Source: Leptolyngbya sp. Heron Island J
GTDB lineage: Bacteria; Cyanobacteriota; Cyanobacteriia; Phormidesmidales; Phormidesmidaceae
Reading direction: 5' to 3'
Length of the DNA stretch: 64,000 nucleotides
NCBI RefSeq assembly: GCF_000482245.1
Contig: NZ_AWNH01000078.1
Location: forward strand, 62,001 to 126,000
Positions 47,104-56,459 of the stretch are shown here, piece after piece. Position 1 is the first letter of the stretch. Each line of letters begins with the position of its first letter. Below the pieces are notes generated by a model that saw only the letters and a list, made by a program, of their open reading frames with translations, searched no databases and was not told the origin of the DNA. The translations under genes were made by a program, and so were the position numbers.

Positions 47104-47709
47104 TTACGTTATTGGGGGAGATTTTATTGGGGGCAATAATTTGCGGGGATGATTGCGATCGCGTCCCCAATTGCTCGGATTTTTGACGATATATCGCCGA
47201 ATATAATCAATTGATCCATCGGCACGAATGATGTGTTCGTAGAATCGAGATTGCCATGCAAACCGAGAATACCCATTTTGGCGACACCATCGCGTTACCG
47301 AAGATTTATAGGACCGTACGATGGCACCTAAGGAACCTCGTTTTGGGGAAATCGCGGACATCTTCTGAGACAACGACGACCCCTCTTATAGAGACCTTCC
47401 ATGGAAGGTCTCTACAAGAGGATTATCCAAACGACGTTCAATTATCAAAATTCCGTGGAGGTGATTGGGCATCACTACGTATTCATCAATTCGCACATTC
47501 TCACAATGGTCAGGAATCTCTTGCCAACACCGTTTTGCCATATGACCAATAGCTGAAAATTCCATAACACCATCCACCACATCACCGAAAAAACACTCCC
47601 GTTTTTTGGTGCATAGGGTCAAAAAATAACCACCTGCTCGTCTATAGTCCCTCTGCGGTAAACGCATGGAGGTACCCTTAAATCTGTTGCGATAAGCCAT
47701 CGTTAACAT
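47104..47709 (-). pseudogene. RAYT (IS200/Y1-like transposase) interrupted by one stop
   Basis: Reading from the ATG at 47709 (GGAG 10-13 bases upstream) gives a protein of about 200 codons, normal for REP-associated tyrosine transposases. The N-terminal half has GGYFLTLCTKKR and the HUH motif VVMPNHLHGILI. A TAA at 47386-47388 ends it after VETFHGRSL. The same frame then continues with KRGSLGAIVRSYKSSVTRW and the Tyr-bearing helix FYEHIIRADGSIDYIRRYI. The stop therefore separates the HUH His pair from the catalytic Tyr. No frameshift is present; a G instead of A at 47388 would restore CAA (Gln). It begins 10 bases after the end of the 719-residue gene. Confidence 0.85.
47382..47421. repeat. 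REP-like palindrome, copy 4, inside the RAYT frame
   Basis: A 40-bp palindrome with a single unpaired position (47388 against 47415). In the RAYT frame it encodes VETFHGRSL followed by the stop. The unpaired base is exactly the one that makes the TAA codon, so the ancestral perfect palindrome would have encoded Gln there. Confidence 0.85.
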
Positions 47710-47721
47710 CACCAGGATCTC

Positions 47722-49881
47722 CTATTCATCTACCTTGGTGGTAAACCGGAAATACCCATAGGCATTGGTGGGAGTCCCTTGTCCAGTGGTATTCGGGAAT
47801 GTGGTCAACCCGGTTGGATCGCCCATTGTTCCCGTAATATCCACCACTACCACTTCATCGCTAGCGCTAGTACTAAACGAAGAGAGATTACAGGTGGGTG
47901 TGGCAGGCAAACTACCCACCGTAGTCACCTCGCCTCGGTCGGTGACCGTATCACTATCGTCAGTGAGATTATAAGTGGTGCCGTCAATGACTAGTTCAAT
48001 ATCGTTGCCGCCATACTGGCCAGTAACAAAACTCTGGTTCGGCTGAATCCAGTCACAGATTCTCACATCTTCCGCTGCACCACTACCGGCATTGAGAAAG
48101 TATACGGTGTATTCAATCTCATCACCGGGCTGGACTAATCCGGCATCGAGTTCGCCCACTAAATAGCTAGCGGGCCAGTTGTCCTCATCATCGGCAGAAT
48201 CTGCAACACCATCGTTGACAACCTGAGTTAAGTCTTTACTGTCATTGGGATTGGTAGTTTGCCCATTGATGGCGGTGATCCGTTTAACAAGAGCAACATC
48301 TGGATTAGTTGATACTGCTGTCGTCGTAATCTCAGTACAATCATCCACCGCTGACGTATTCGGATCATCCGACACCCCCGAACTCGCATTACCACTGGTC
48401 GCCCCGGTATAATCAATGCTCGCCTGGTTACAGACCAATTTCCCTGCTGTCGCCGTCACCGTGACATCAAAAGTCATCGTCACCGTGTCGTTAATATTGA
48501 CCTGGCCTCCCTGGGATGCATTAGCCCCCGTCCCCACACGAAAGATCACATTACTGCCATCAAATTCTGCTTCGTCATCCCCGGAACCATCAGTTTTCGC
48601 TACACCATCAATCTTCAAAGACCCCGGCACAAACGTAGTTCCCGTCGGAATCACATCCGTAATCACCGTATTTGTCGAATTGTCATTCCCCGTATTGGTC
48701 ACCGAAATGGTGTAAGGAATCGTATCGCCTGTGGTGTAGGTTGTTGAGGGAGTTGTTTTCTCAAACTGGGTGACCAAATTGGGCTCAAACACCTCTACAG
48801 CAAAGAAATAGGCGAGAGGCCAGATACCATCTCCTTGACTTTCCAAGGTCAGGTCAATACTTGTGGCATTGGTGGGAATTACATTATTCGTTTGGTTCCA
48901 GATAGTCAGATCTAAATAGTCAATATCAATGACCATGTTGTAGGGGTCATTGGGTGTTCGGCTAGTCACATGGTTACCAAATTTAGAAATTGTGCCATTG
49001 AAGAAGTTATTGGCTGGATTCAGGCTATCCGTAATATTGTTATTGTTGATATGCAGGAAATCATCTGGTTGGTCCACTTCTCCATCGTTAGCAATGGCCC
49101 CCATAAAAACATCAAACCCTGTAGTAGGTGGAGTTCGGATACCAGTTAAGTTAAATGTTTTAAGACTGTTACGAACCACATCGTGGCCATCGAAGATAGA
49201 GATATTACGAATTGGTTGAGTCGAATCTTCATAGACCACTACAATCGACCAACCTGCATTGGGATAGGTAAATCCTGCACCCGTATTAGATTGAACGTTT
49301 GCGACAGTATAGGTGCCATTACCTGCCCCTTGAATTAGAGTTGTAATGTCTGCGAAAGCTCCGTAGGTATGCCAGGAACCAAAGTCAGTACGGTCGTTTT
49401 GATCGTCAGCAGTAATTGTTTGATAGGTACCGCTGCCCGGAATTTGCAGTGACACTTGGTTAAATCCAGTCAGGTTAGGAGCTGGAGTTGTGCCAAATCC
49501 TTCCAGACTGCCCCCCCAATAAAGAGCTGCAAACTGCACATTTGCCCCGGCAGGAATATTTAATTCTGCTGCACTGGAGTTAAAGGTGGAGCCATCACTA
49601 TCGATATCCAGCATCTGCATGGCTAAGCCGCCATTATTATTGCCTCTTGTGCCGTTGGCAAGACCATCTGCACAGGAGGCGTTGTTGCGATCGCAAATCA
49701 CTGACGCATTACCAATCGCTTCAATATTGCCAGATAGTTCAGTATTGTAGCGCTGGTCAAAATTAGGATACGAGGGATTGGCAAGGGCCTGGGTAGGAAT
49801 ACCGACCATCAGGAGAAATAAACTAGCGGTTAATTTAACCGAAGTGCTTGGGGATAAATATTTAAGAACAGAATGTGACAT
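47722..49881 (-). CDS. Exported DUF3344/DUF11 protein with LVKRITAIN module
   Basis: 719 residues. A signal peptide spans 1-~35 (LTASLFLLMVGIPTQALA). A DUF3344-like domain spans about 45-345 (FAALYWGGSLEGFG, GWSIVVVYEDSTQPIRNI). A DUF11 domain is at about 350-490 (FEKTTPSTTYTTGDTIPY). The C-terminal module begins near 525 (VALVKRITAING) and continues WPASYLVGELDAG, PGDEIEYTVYFLN and VRICDWIQPNQ to FRFTTKVDE. Its 3' DNA is very similar to that of the 1,897-residue gene, a sign of duplication or gene conversion. Confidence 0.87.
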   Translation of the reverse strand: MSHSVLKYLSPSTSVKLTASLFLLMVGIPTQALANPSYPNFDQRYNTELSGNIEAIGNASVICDRNNASCADGLANGTRGNNNGGLAMQMLDIDSDGSTFNSSAAELNIPAGANVQFAALYWGGSLEGFGTTPAPNLTGFNQVSLQIPGSGTYQTITADDQNDRTDFGSWHTYGAFADITTLIQGAGNGTYTVANVQSNTGAGFTYPNAGWSIVVVYEDSTQPIRNISIFDGHDVVRNSLKTFNLTGIRTPPTTGFDVFMGAIANDGEVDQPDDFLHINNNNITDSLNPANNFFNGTISKFGNHVTSRTPNDPYNMVIDIDYLDLTIWNQTNNVIPTNATSIDLTLESQGDGIWPLAYFFAVEVFEPNLVTQFEKTTPSTTYTTGDTIPYTISVTNTGNDNSTNTVITDVIPTGTTFVPGSLKIDGVAKTDGSGDDEAEFDGSNVIFRVGTGANASQGGQVNINDTVTMTFDVTVTATAGKLVCNQASIDYTGATSGNASSGVSDDPNTSAVDDCTEITTTAVSTNPDVALVKRITAINGQTTNPNDSKDLTQVVNDGVADSADDEDNWPASYLVGELDAGLVQPGDEIEYTVYFLNAGSGAAEDVRICDWIQPNQSFVTGQYGGNDIELVIDGTTYNLTDDSDTVTDRGEVTTVGSLPATPTCNLSSFSTSASDEVVVVDITGTMGDPTGLTTFPNTTGQGTPTNAYGYFRFTTKVDE

Positions 49882-50022
49882 TGGCTAAAAATCTCCTCGG
49901 TATATCCTAGACGCATAGCGTCATCCTGGAATAACAAGTTCAGAGTTGTTAGAACCAGTAAATAATTAATGCTTGAGTTATTCACAGTCAGTAGATTAAG
50001 TACAATGCTGCCTGTAGGCGAA

Positions 50023-52143
50023 CTACTGCTCTATTTGCAGATCATTCTCTTGATCCACAAAGGTAATTTCCACACCTCGGACATCGCTGAACACAAACTC
50101 CACTCGGCGATTGCGTGCATAGTTCACCCGGTCAATTTCCTCCACTAACAGTTCAGTCTCTCCAAAAGAACGAATGGTCATCCGTTCGGGGGCAATGCCT
50201 TTTTGCATCAGGTACCGTCGGGCATTATTGGCCCGACGCCGGGCCAGGTCCTGGTTATAGGCAACGCTCGCCCGAGAATCAGTATGCCCGTGCAAATCAA
50301 CAACTATCGATGGATATTGCTCCATTACCTCAGCAATTTGGTCCAAAATCAGAGCACTATCTGGATTAATAAAGTCCTCGTCGAGACCGTAATGGACATT
50401 GCGTGGTACTTGGAGCCTTAGGATTTCGGTCTCGGGAGCAAAGGAGATAGGGGGAGTGGTGAGAGGGAGTGGGGGAGTGGTGCATTCAACACCCGCAACA
50501 GAGTCTGACACCATGCGGTTGGGTTGAGTGGTGCTGGTTTCTCCTAGGGCAACAATGGTGGTGTTGAGGGCTGGTTCAGAAGTGCCATAGGTTGGATCGG
50601 TGGAAATACCACTGATCACATCACCCGGTTGTAAATCTTTTGATGCATACGTAAATAGCCCATCCTCATTAACATTGACCGTGGCCAACGGTGTTGTCAG
50701 AGGTCCATATTCACCGGTATTGCCTTGGGTGAGATAAAGCTGTACTGTAGAACCCACATCAGCTTTGCCTTGGATCACGACTGAATTATTGATGGCAAAG
50801 AACTCAGGACTATCAAACTGCGGGGGATTGATAGCACTATTACCCGTATCTCGCCGCCGCTGATTGGAATCTCGTAGTGGGTTGGGGCCATCTCCCCGCT
50901 GAAAGTCTTGCACACCCCGATTACGACGGGTATTGAGGTCAATACTCAAACCTTCCAGATTTTCAAAACGATTGTTCTCGATCACATTACGCTGGCTGTG
51001 GGTAGTGCCCCCTTGGCTGAAGGCAGTAACCACCACACCAGGCCCTTTTTGGTTCGCGATTTGATTATCCACCACCCGGTGATCATTACCCATCAGGTAA
51101 ATAGCCGCCCTTCTCAGGCGTTGACCATTAAAGCGAATGTCGTTGTTGCTAATCTCTACGGCACCCTGGGGTTTAAACAGGAAGATGCCACTACCGTCAT
51201 TGCCACACATCAAGTTGCCACTAATGAGACTATTATCAATGTGACCCTCCAAACGTATGGCATCGGGCATGCCAGCTAAGCCATTGTTGACAATCAGGTT
51301 TTCAACAACTTCTAAATTCTCAGCCCGAGCCCCTGTGATCACTCCACTGCCATCATGGTAGGAAATACGATTATGGCGCAGTTTTACCCCCTGGCTGTTA
51401 AATACGGATACCCCAAAGGCAGAGGGAGTTTCTGGTATCGTGTCATCCGTAGGAATACCAATCCAATTTTGCTCAATGACAATTCCTTGGGGAGGATGAT
51501 TCTCCTCATAAAAAGAGAAATTACTAGCTGGAATATACTGCTGGCTAATATCCGGTGGTGGTAGTTCGTGGGCAATAAAAATATCAGCCGGAGGTGTAGA
51601 TTCGGTAGCCCTGTGCTGTGAGGTAAACCCATACAAACTGAGGCCACGAATGGTGACATCGTCTGCAACGATAGTTAAGCCTCGAAACACCTCAGCATTG
51701 TCAGCCGGAGTAATCTCCACCACAGGGATTGCCACTAAGATTTCTGCTGTGGCTGATTTGGTAGCATCATATCCGGCTTGGGTAGTCCCATCGACCACCA
51801 GGCCAGGTTGTGCTAAAACCGGCAGTAGCGACTGTAGCTCAATGGTGGTATTGCCAGCGGGTAGATCAAATCCAATGACTGATTTACTTGAACTGGGGTT
51901 AACTTGCTGTTGCTCTGAGGAGCTGAGGTCAGTTAGGGGAAGGGTGCCGTTGGTGATTGCGATCGCTTCTCGCAACGTCAGCTGCTCATCGGGAGTTATT
52001 GGCCCATCCTGAGAGCTATTAACCGTAGCCTGTACTATAGGAAAATCAAATGCGACTGAAGTTTCAGCAACGGTAGTAGTTGCTGTCACTGCTGTTAACA
52101 GAAAAGCAGTGGCTAAGGTACGAATAGATTGGCGATAGGTCAT
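50023..52143 (-). CDS. Exported beta-helix protein with OmpA domain
   Basis: 706 residues. A signal peptide spans 1-26. A right-handed parallel beta-helix spans about 100-430 (FRGLTIVADDVTIRGLSLYG, IRLEGHIDNSLISGNLMCG, HRVVDNQIANQKGPG). A short Ig-like segment follows (VIQGKADVGSTVQLYLTQG). The C-terminal OmpA domain at about 575-690 has VDLHGHTDSRASVAYNQDLA and RRRANNARRYL, including the Asp and Arg that bind diaminopimelate in peptidoglycan. It is the probable cell-wall anchor of the cluster, with the beta-helix facing surface partners; that link is inference. Confidence 0.88.
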   Translation of the reverse strand: MTYRQSIRTLATAFLLTAVTATTTVAETSVAFDFPIVQATVNSSQDGPITPDEQLTLREAIAITNGTLPLTDLSSSEQQQVNPSSSKSVIGFDLPAGNTTIELQSLLPVLAQPGLVVDGTTQAGYDATKSATAEILVAIPVVEITPADNAEVFRGLTIVADDVTIRGLSLYGFTSQHRATESTPPADIFIAHELPPPDISQQYIPASNFSFYEENHPPQGIVIEQNWIGIPTDDTIPETPSAFGVSVFNSQGVKLRHNRISYHDGSGVITGARAENLEVVENLIVNNGLAGMPDAIRLEGHIDNSLISGNLMCGNDGSGIFLFKPQGAVEISNNDIRFNGQRLRRAAIYLMGNDHRVVDNQIANQKGPGVVVTAFSQGGTTHSQRNVIENNRFENLEGLSIDLNTRRNRGVQDFQRGDGPNPLRDSNQRRRDTGNSAINPPQFDSPEFFAINNSVVIQGKADVGSTVQLYLTQGNTGEYGPLTTPLATVNVNEDGLFTYASKDLQPGDVISGISTDPTYGTSEPALNTTIVALGETSTTQPNRMVSDSVAGVECTTPPLPLTTPPISFAPETEILRLQVPRNVHYGLDEDFINPDSALILDQIAEVMEQYPSIVVDLHGHTDSRASVAYNQDLARRRANNARRYLMQKGIAPERMTIRSFGETELLVEEIDRVNYARNRRVEFVFSDVRGVEITFVDQENDLQIEQ

Positions 52144-52228
52144 GGCTCTGGCATCCGAAGCATTAAAGAAAGAGAAAATAAAATATGATTTAGGCCTAAG
52201 TATCGATTAGGGTGTTCCATTTAATCCC

Positions 52229-52251
52229 CCCCCCCAGGAGGGGAGAAGATA
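52229..52251 (-). terminator. GC-rich hairpin after the barrel gene
   Basis: A run of ten C followed by AGGAGGGGAG can pair with itself as CCCCTCC/GGGGGG on the minus strand. It lies between the barrel-gene end (52287) and the next gene start (52143). The A/T tail is short, so strength is uncertain. Confidence 0.35.
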
Positions 52252-52286
52252 TTGGCCTGCGTATTGAGGAATTACAGCACTCAATT

Positions 52287-55200
52287 TCATAGCGCTTGCC
52301 CATCAATAGAGAGCTGCCCTGCATCTGTTTCGCTATTGTCTGTTGCGCTATTATCAGTTGAAGCCTCAGATACGTCTTCCTCCGTTGACTCCTCTATGGC
52401 TTCAGGGGCCTCGAAAGATGTTTCCTCTACAGCCTGTTCACCTGGAAAGATGATGTCGGTGGTATCTTCAAAGAAGATAATCGGTTCCTCAGGTTCCAAG
52501 GCAGATTCCTGTTGTTGTTCTGGAGCAATGTCTTGCAAGCCAAAGCCATCGAACAGGCTATTAATCTTGGCTGACACACCTATATAAAACCCACTGGCTG
52601 TGCGATTTACACCAAAGTCGTCATCGTAGGCACCGCCGCCACTGTAGCCTCCATAGATGCGCATATCAGGTGTGGGATAATAACCCGCTTCGAGAGCATA
52701 GCCAATCTCACTGTAGTCTCCAAGACCACCAAACCATCGGGCTTCACCACTAATATCCCAGCTGTACCCTAACCGATACGTCGCCCTCATCTGAGCTAAG
52801 TGTAAGTTGTTGTTAGAAACAAAGTCACCACCCACATCTGCTGGTAGATTAATGCGGGTCTGGGTTGTGCGGAAGGCATATTTGCCGTAGAGTTCCCAAC
52901 GCCAGTTGGGGGTATAGAGAGCTTCTGCTGAGAATAAATGTTCAGAGGTATCAATGCTGCGACCAAATAGAGCGTTAGTGGGTAACGTGTTGGGGTTGAT
53001 GCGATGCTCGTAACGGAGTAAGGCATTAAATCGGTCGTCGTTAGGGTCACGATACGCTAAACCCAGTTTCAGGTTGCTGGTGGTGCCAATGTTGCTGATG
53101 CGCTGGTTTGCAGCTCTATTCAGTTGGTAATTGAACAGAGCGCTGACGGCTGGTGTTAATCGTCCTACAGCTGAGGCATTCAGAACGGTATTGGTGCCCT
53201 GGGAAGAGTCACGGTGCTCAAAGCGGGCACTGGCTTGTAGGTCTGGGTTGTCTGTATAGGATAGTCCAACACTATAGGTATTAGCATTGATGATACCGAG
53301 GGACGAGCCACCTGTACCTACAGCAAAGGGCTGACTAAATTGAGACCCTGCGGCTGTACCACCGAAGATGCTATTAAACGTGCGTTCGTAGCCTAAATCA
53401 AGCCGTAATCCAGGGGCTAGATTAAAGCCATGCTCAATCCCGACAGCTCCACCCAGGTGCTGCCCATCAATGCTGCTAAAGCGTCCTCGCAACGTGGTGT
53501 CTTTGCCCAATGAATGTTCTCCAGAGAGATCAACAATGGTGTAGGAGTCGCGATCGCTAAAGCCATTGTCACCATAAAAGATTTGTCCCAATCCCAAATT
53601 AATGCCAGGCATCACTTCCCAATCGAGACCAAAATAGGTGCGACTTGGGTAAAGCGGATCGCTATCGGAGGAGAGATTCAGTTCATTTTGGGCGCGCAGT
53701 GTTAACTTATCGGTTAAATGGGTGGTTAGTCGGGTACGCAGTTGATCGGAACTAGCGCTTAAGCGATCGGGGTTAGTGCGGTCAGTGCGATCGCGATGAA
53801 TCCAGTCAAACTCCAGATTGCTATTGCCTAGCCGCTGTGCCAGACCTAATGAGTAAGTGGTGAGGGAGTTATCCACCCGTCTGCCGGGTACCGGTTCTTG
53901 GCCTGGTTCTAACAAATCTTCGAGATTGATTAATGGCCGCGGTGCTACCCCATCGTTATCTTCATGGTCAAACTGGGCACGAATCGTCGTATTTCTGCTG
54001 ACTTTGAAATTAGCTTGGGCACCGTATCGGGTTTGTCCGGGCACAAAGCTAGTGGTGGCAGCGTTGGTAAAGCCTGAATCAGTAGAACGCCAATAGGCCC
54101 GACCATTTAACCAGTCACCCACTGTGCCATCTAACTCGACGCGATAGGCGGAACCACTAATGGGACCAGACAGGTCAAAATCACTTTCTGAATGGGCAAT
54201 CTCCGCCACCAGACGACTGCTTTCTCCCAGGGAGAACTGGGCATCGGCACCAAATAAGGTAAAGTCTCGATTTCCCTGGTTTTCTCGCAGATAGGATGCG
54301 CCGAACCAGGATTCTTGATTGAGTGTACGATCAAAATTGTACTGTAGTCGCCCAGCCAGAATATTAGTATCTGTGTCGTCCCCTTCAAACTGATAGGTGA
54401 CCACAATGCGGCGTAACAACACTGTACCAAATTCACCAATTGCCGTTTGGGTGACTGGATCGTCAAATAACAGAGTGCCGCGATCATAGTCGATATCATA
54501 ATCTGTGTTGCGATAGAGCCGCTCTCGATCGACAATGGTACCAGGTCGATCGAGTTCTTCGGTTTCGATATAGACTTGTTCACTACCGGAAATGACTAGC
54601 CGCCGTGAGAGAAAATAAAGACCACTGGTGCCATCTGGAACAATCGTATCGCGTTGGAATCCTTCAACATTATCGCCATACAGACCGGTAATGGCCAGAT
54701 CACCCAGGTTATAGTTCAGCTTAAAACCATGGAGCTGTCGAGGGGTAGAGGTAAATAGCTGGGATGAGTTAGCAAACTCTTCGGTGTTATAGTCCCCCCA
54801 CATAATGTAGTCAGCAGTTGCATCTTCAACTGGTGATGTTCGTTCTAAACGCAAGTACAAATTGTCGGTGGAAGGGGTGGTAACATCCATTGTGGAGTCA
54901 TCACCGTAAACAGGGTAAAGATTATTACAGCTGCCTGAACTTTGACGGAACAGAGCTGTTTCACCACGACAGTCTTCATTCAGAGCGCGATCGCTATTAA
55001 AGGCCCCCGTCAACAACCACTCACCCAGGTTGCCCATGGTAAAGAGAGAGGCATCTAGATCAAGGCTGTAGTTGTTATCTCCATCTGGGGGTAAGAAGTC
55101 CCGTAGACTGCTGTGGAAGTTAGTGCCCCGTGCCCCCCATCTCAAGTCAACAATACCAGTGGCAATACTGGGACGTTGGGGAGTGATGAACTGCACCTGG

Positions 55201-56459
55201 TTAAAGGCTTCCAGACCATTGGTGGTGGCCTGTAATTGGACCATATGGGACTCCAGCGATGATTGTAACTCTGCTGAGAAGCGTCCTCCTTTGGCTTCTA
55301 CCTGGAATCCTGGCTGATCCGGGGCATGGTCTACACCGACAAATTCACCATCAGTAGATTCAAGAGTAACGATGGCATCCCAGTTAGAGACATTGCCATG
55401 GCTGTCGATTAAGCGACCTTGTAGTGTAGCCGTCGATCGTCCATCTGCTGGAATCTGCGATTCCCGAGAGCGAAGCGTCATCTCTACCGGAGCACCTCTG
55501 ACTTCTACATCAGTCGACTGTAATATGCTCCCATCACCAGGATGTACTACTGTGATCGTATTGTTACCCTCTGCCAGGGCAACACCATACCAGGTCTGGG
55601 TGACTAGACCTGTAGTGGGGTTAGACTCTGTCCGACCAATGAGATCGTTGCTAACTGCCTTATCATTTACCTGTAACTGAATATCAGCCGTAGTTGGAAA
55701 GCGAACAATAACTGTGATTGCAGGGACATCTACAACACTGCCCACCGTTGGATTTAAGATTTCGATCTGATCGCTAGAAACAGCTTGGGATAGAGCTGGA
55801 CTAGGTCCAATCAGATCTTCTATGTCTGATTGTTCTGAAACAGTCACATCTGTCTCAGGGGGCGTTGGAGAAAATGGCGCAGGTTCAACGGTCTCAGGTA
55901 TCTCTGTAGAAGATGGTTTAGCTTCAACGGAAGGTGAGGTTGAGAATTGTGGCCTAATTGGAGTTAGGGATGGAGGAGCTTCAATGTTTATGTTTTGGGA
56001 CTCTACCACCGACTGTGTTTGGGACTCTGCCGATTGCTCGTCTGATTCTTGGTCATCTGACTCCTGATTATCAGCCAGAACTGTAGGCGATATCTCAGGG
56101 GAGGATGAGTTAGAAAACTGAGGAATGCCCGAGATTAATGATGGGAAGACTAATGTGGCCGTGTTACCGCTTTCTGGAGCTGTGCTGCGAAGAGATAACC
56201 CGAGCACATCAGTACCTGTTTTGAGGGATGAGAACTTTGGCTCTAAAAATGTTTCAGGACCTGTAATTTTTTGCATATCTCTATGGAGAGAGATAGCTGC
56301 AAAACTGCTAGGAACAGCTTCATAAGCTGAATTAGGTGAAACAGGCTCAGGTATATCCTGTGAGGCATAGGCCCAACTATCAACTGATACTGCTGATAAG
56401 GCAACTGAGCTAGCTAAAACGCTCCAATAGTAAACTTTAGGGTGGCGAGTTAATGGCAT
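52287..56459 (-). CDS. Predicted outer-membrane beta-barrel protein with Ig domain
   Basis: 1,390 residues. A signal peptide spans 1-33. A Ser/Pro/Glu-rich linker spans about 35-215. An Ig/invasin-like pair follows (ILNPTVGSVVDVPAITVIV; then VEMTLRSRESQIPADGRSTA). From about 440 to 1290 regular amphipathic strands alternate (LRWGARGTNFHSSL, LEFDWIHRDRTDR, LGYSWDISGEARWFGG), as expected for a large barrel. There is no TonB box or plug motif that I can see. The last about 100 residues are acidic and Ser/Thr-rich. The start codon overlaps the stop of the upstream gene (TAATG), so they are translationally coupled. A secretion or display channel for the cluster is inferred. Confidence 0.85.
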   Translation of the reverse strand: MPLTRHPKVYYWSVLASSVALSAVSVDSWAYASQDIPEPVSPNSAYEAVPSSFAAISLHRDMQKITGPETFLEPKFSSLKTGTDVLGLSLRSTAPESGNTATLVFPSLISGIPQFSNSSSPEISPTVLADNQESDDQESDEQSAESQTQSVVESQNINIEAPPSLTPIRPQFSTSPSVEAKPSSTEIPETVEPAPFSPTPPETDVTVSEQSDIEDLIGPSPALSQAVSSDQIEILNPTVGSVVDVPAITVIVRFPTTADIQLQVNDKAVSNDLIGRTESNPTTGLVTQTWYGVALAEGNNTITVVHPGDGSILQSTDVEVRGAPVEMTLRSRESQIPADGRSTATLQGRLIDSHGNVSNWDAIVTLESTDGEFVGVDHAPDQPGFQVEAKGGRFSAELQSSLESHMVQLQATTNGLEAFNQVQFITPQRPSIATGIVDLRWGARGTNFHSSLRDFLPPDGDNNYSLDLDASLFTMGNLGEWLLTGAFNSDRALNEDCRGETALFRQSSGSCNNLYPVYGDDSTMDVTTPSTDNLYLRLERTSPVEDATADYIMWGDYNTEEFANSSQLFTSTPRQLHGFKLNYNLGDLAITGLYGDNVEGFQRDTIVPDGTSGLYFLSRRLVISGSEQVYIETEELDRPGTIVDRERLYRNTDYDIDYDRGTLLFDDPVTQTAIGEFGTVLLRRIVVTYQFEGDDTDTNILAGRLQYNFDRTLNQESWFGASYLRENQGNRDFTLFGADAQFSLGESSRLVAEIAHSESDFDLSGPISGSAYRVELDGTVGDWLNGRAYWRSTDSGFTNAATTSFVPGQTRYGAQANFKVSRNTTIRAQFDHEDNDGVAPRPLINLEDLLEPGQEPVPGRRVDNSLTTYSLGLAQRLGNSNLEFDWIHRDRTDRTNPDRLSASSDQLRTRLTTHLTDKLTLRAQNELNLSSDSDPLYPSRTYFGLDWEVMPGINLGLGQIFYGDNGFSDRDSYTIVDLSGEHSLGKDTTLRGRFSSIDGQHLGGAVGIEHGFNLAPGLRLDLGYERTFNSIFGGTAAGSQFSQPFAVGTGGSSLGIINANTYSVGLSYTDNPDLQASARFEHRDSSQGTNTVLNASAVGRLTPAVSALFNYQLNRAANQRISNIGTTSNLKLGLAYRDPNDDRFNALLRYEHRINPNTLPTNALFGRSIDTSEHLFSAEALYTPNWRWELYGKYAFRTTQTRINLPADVGGDFVSNNNLHLAQMRATYRLGYSWDISGEARWFGGLGDYSEIGYALEAGYYPTPDMRIYGGYSGGGAYDDDFGVNRTASGFYIGVSAKINSLFDGFGLQDIAPEQQQESALEPEEPIIFFEDTTDIIFPGEQAVEETSFEAPEAIEESTEEDVSEASTDNSATDNSETDAGQLSIDGQAL

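Noticed and set aside
46973-47170. Minus-strand frame reading through the palindrome as NDPFVETFHGRSLQ
   Set aside because: It is another reading of the palindrome beside the RAYT, with unrelated flanks; not a gene.
35791-56325. Many long plus-strand open frames opposite the surface-protein genes
   Set aside because: They arise because Asp/Thr/Asn-rich coding on the minus strand leaves few stops on the other strand; none has a signal peptide with a ribosome site or a family motif.
52287-56459. TonB-dependent receptor call for the barrel protein
   Set aside because: No plug domain or TonB box is visible, and the N-terminal half is linker plus Ig-like domains; a large display or usher-like barrel fits better.
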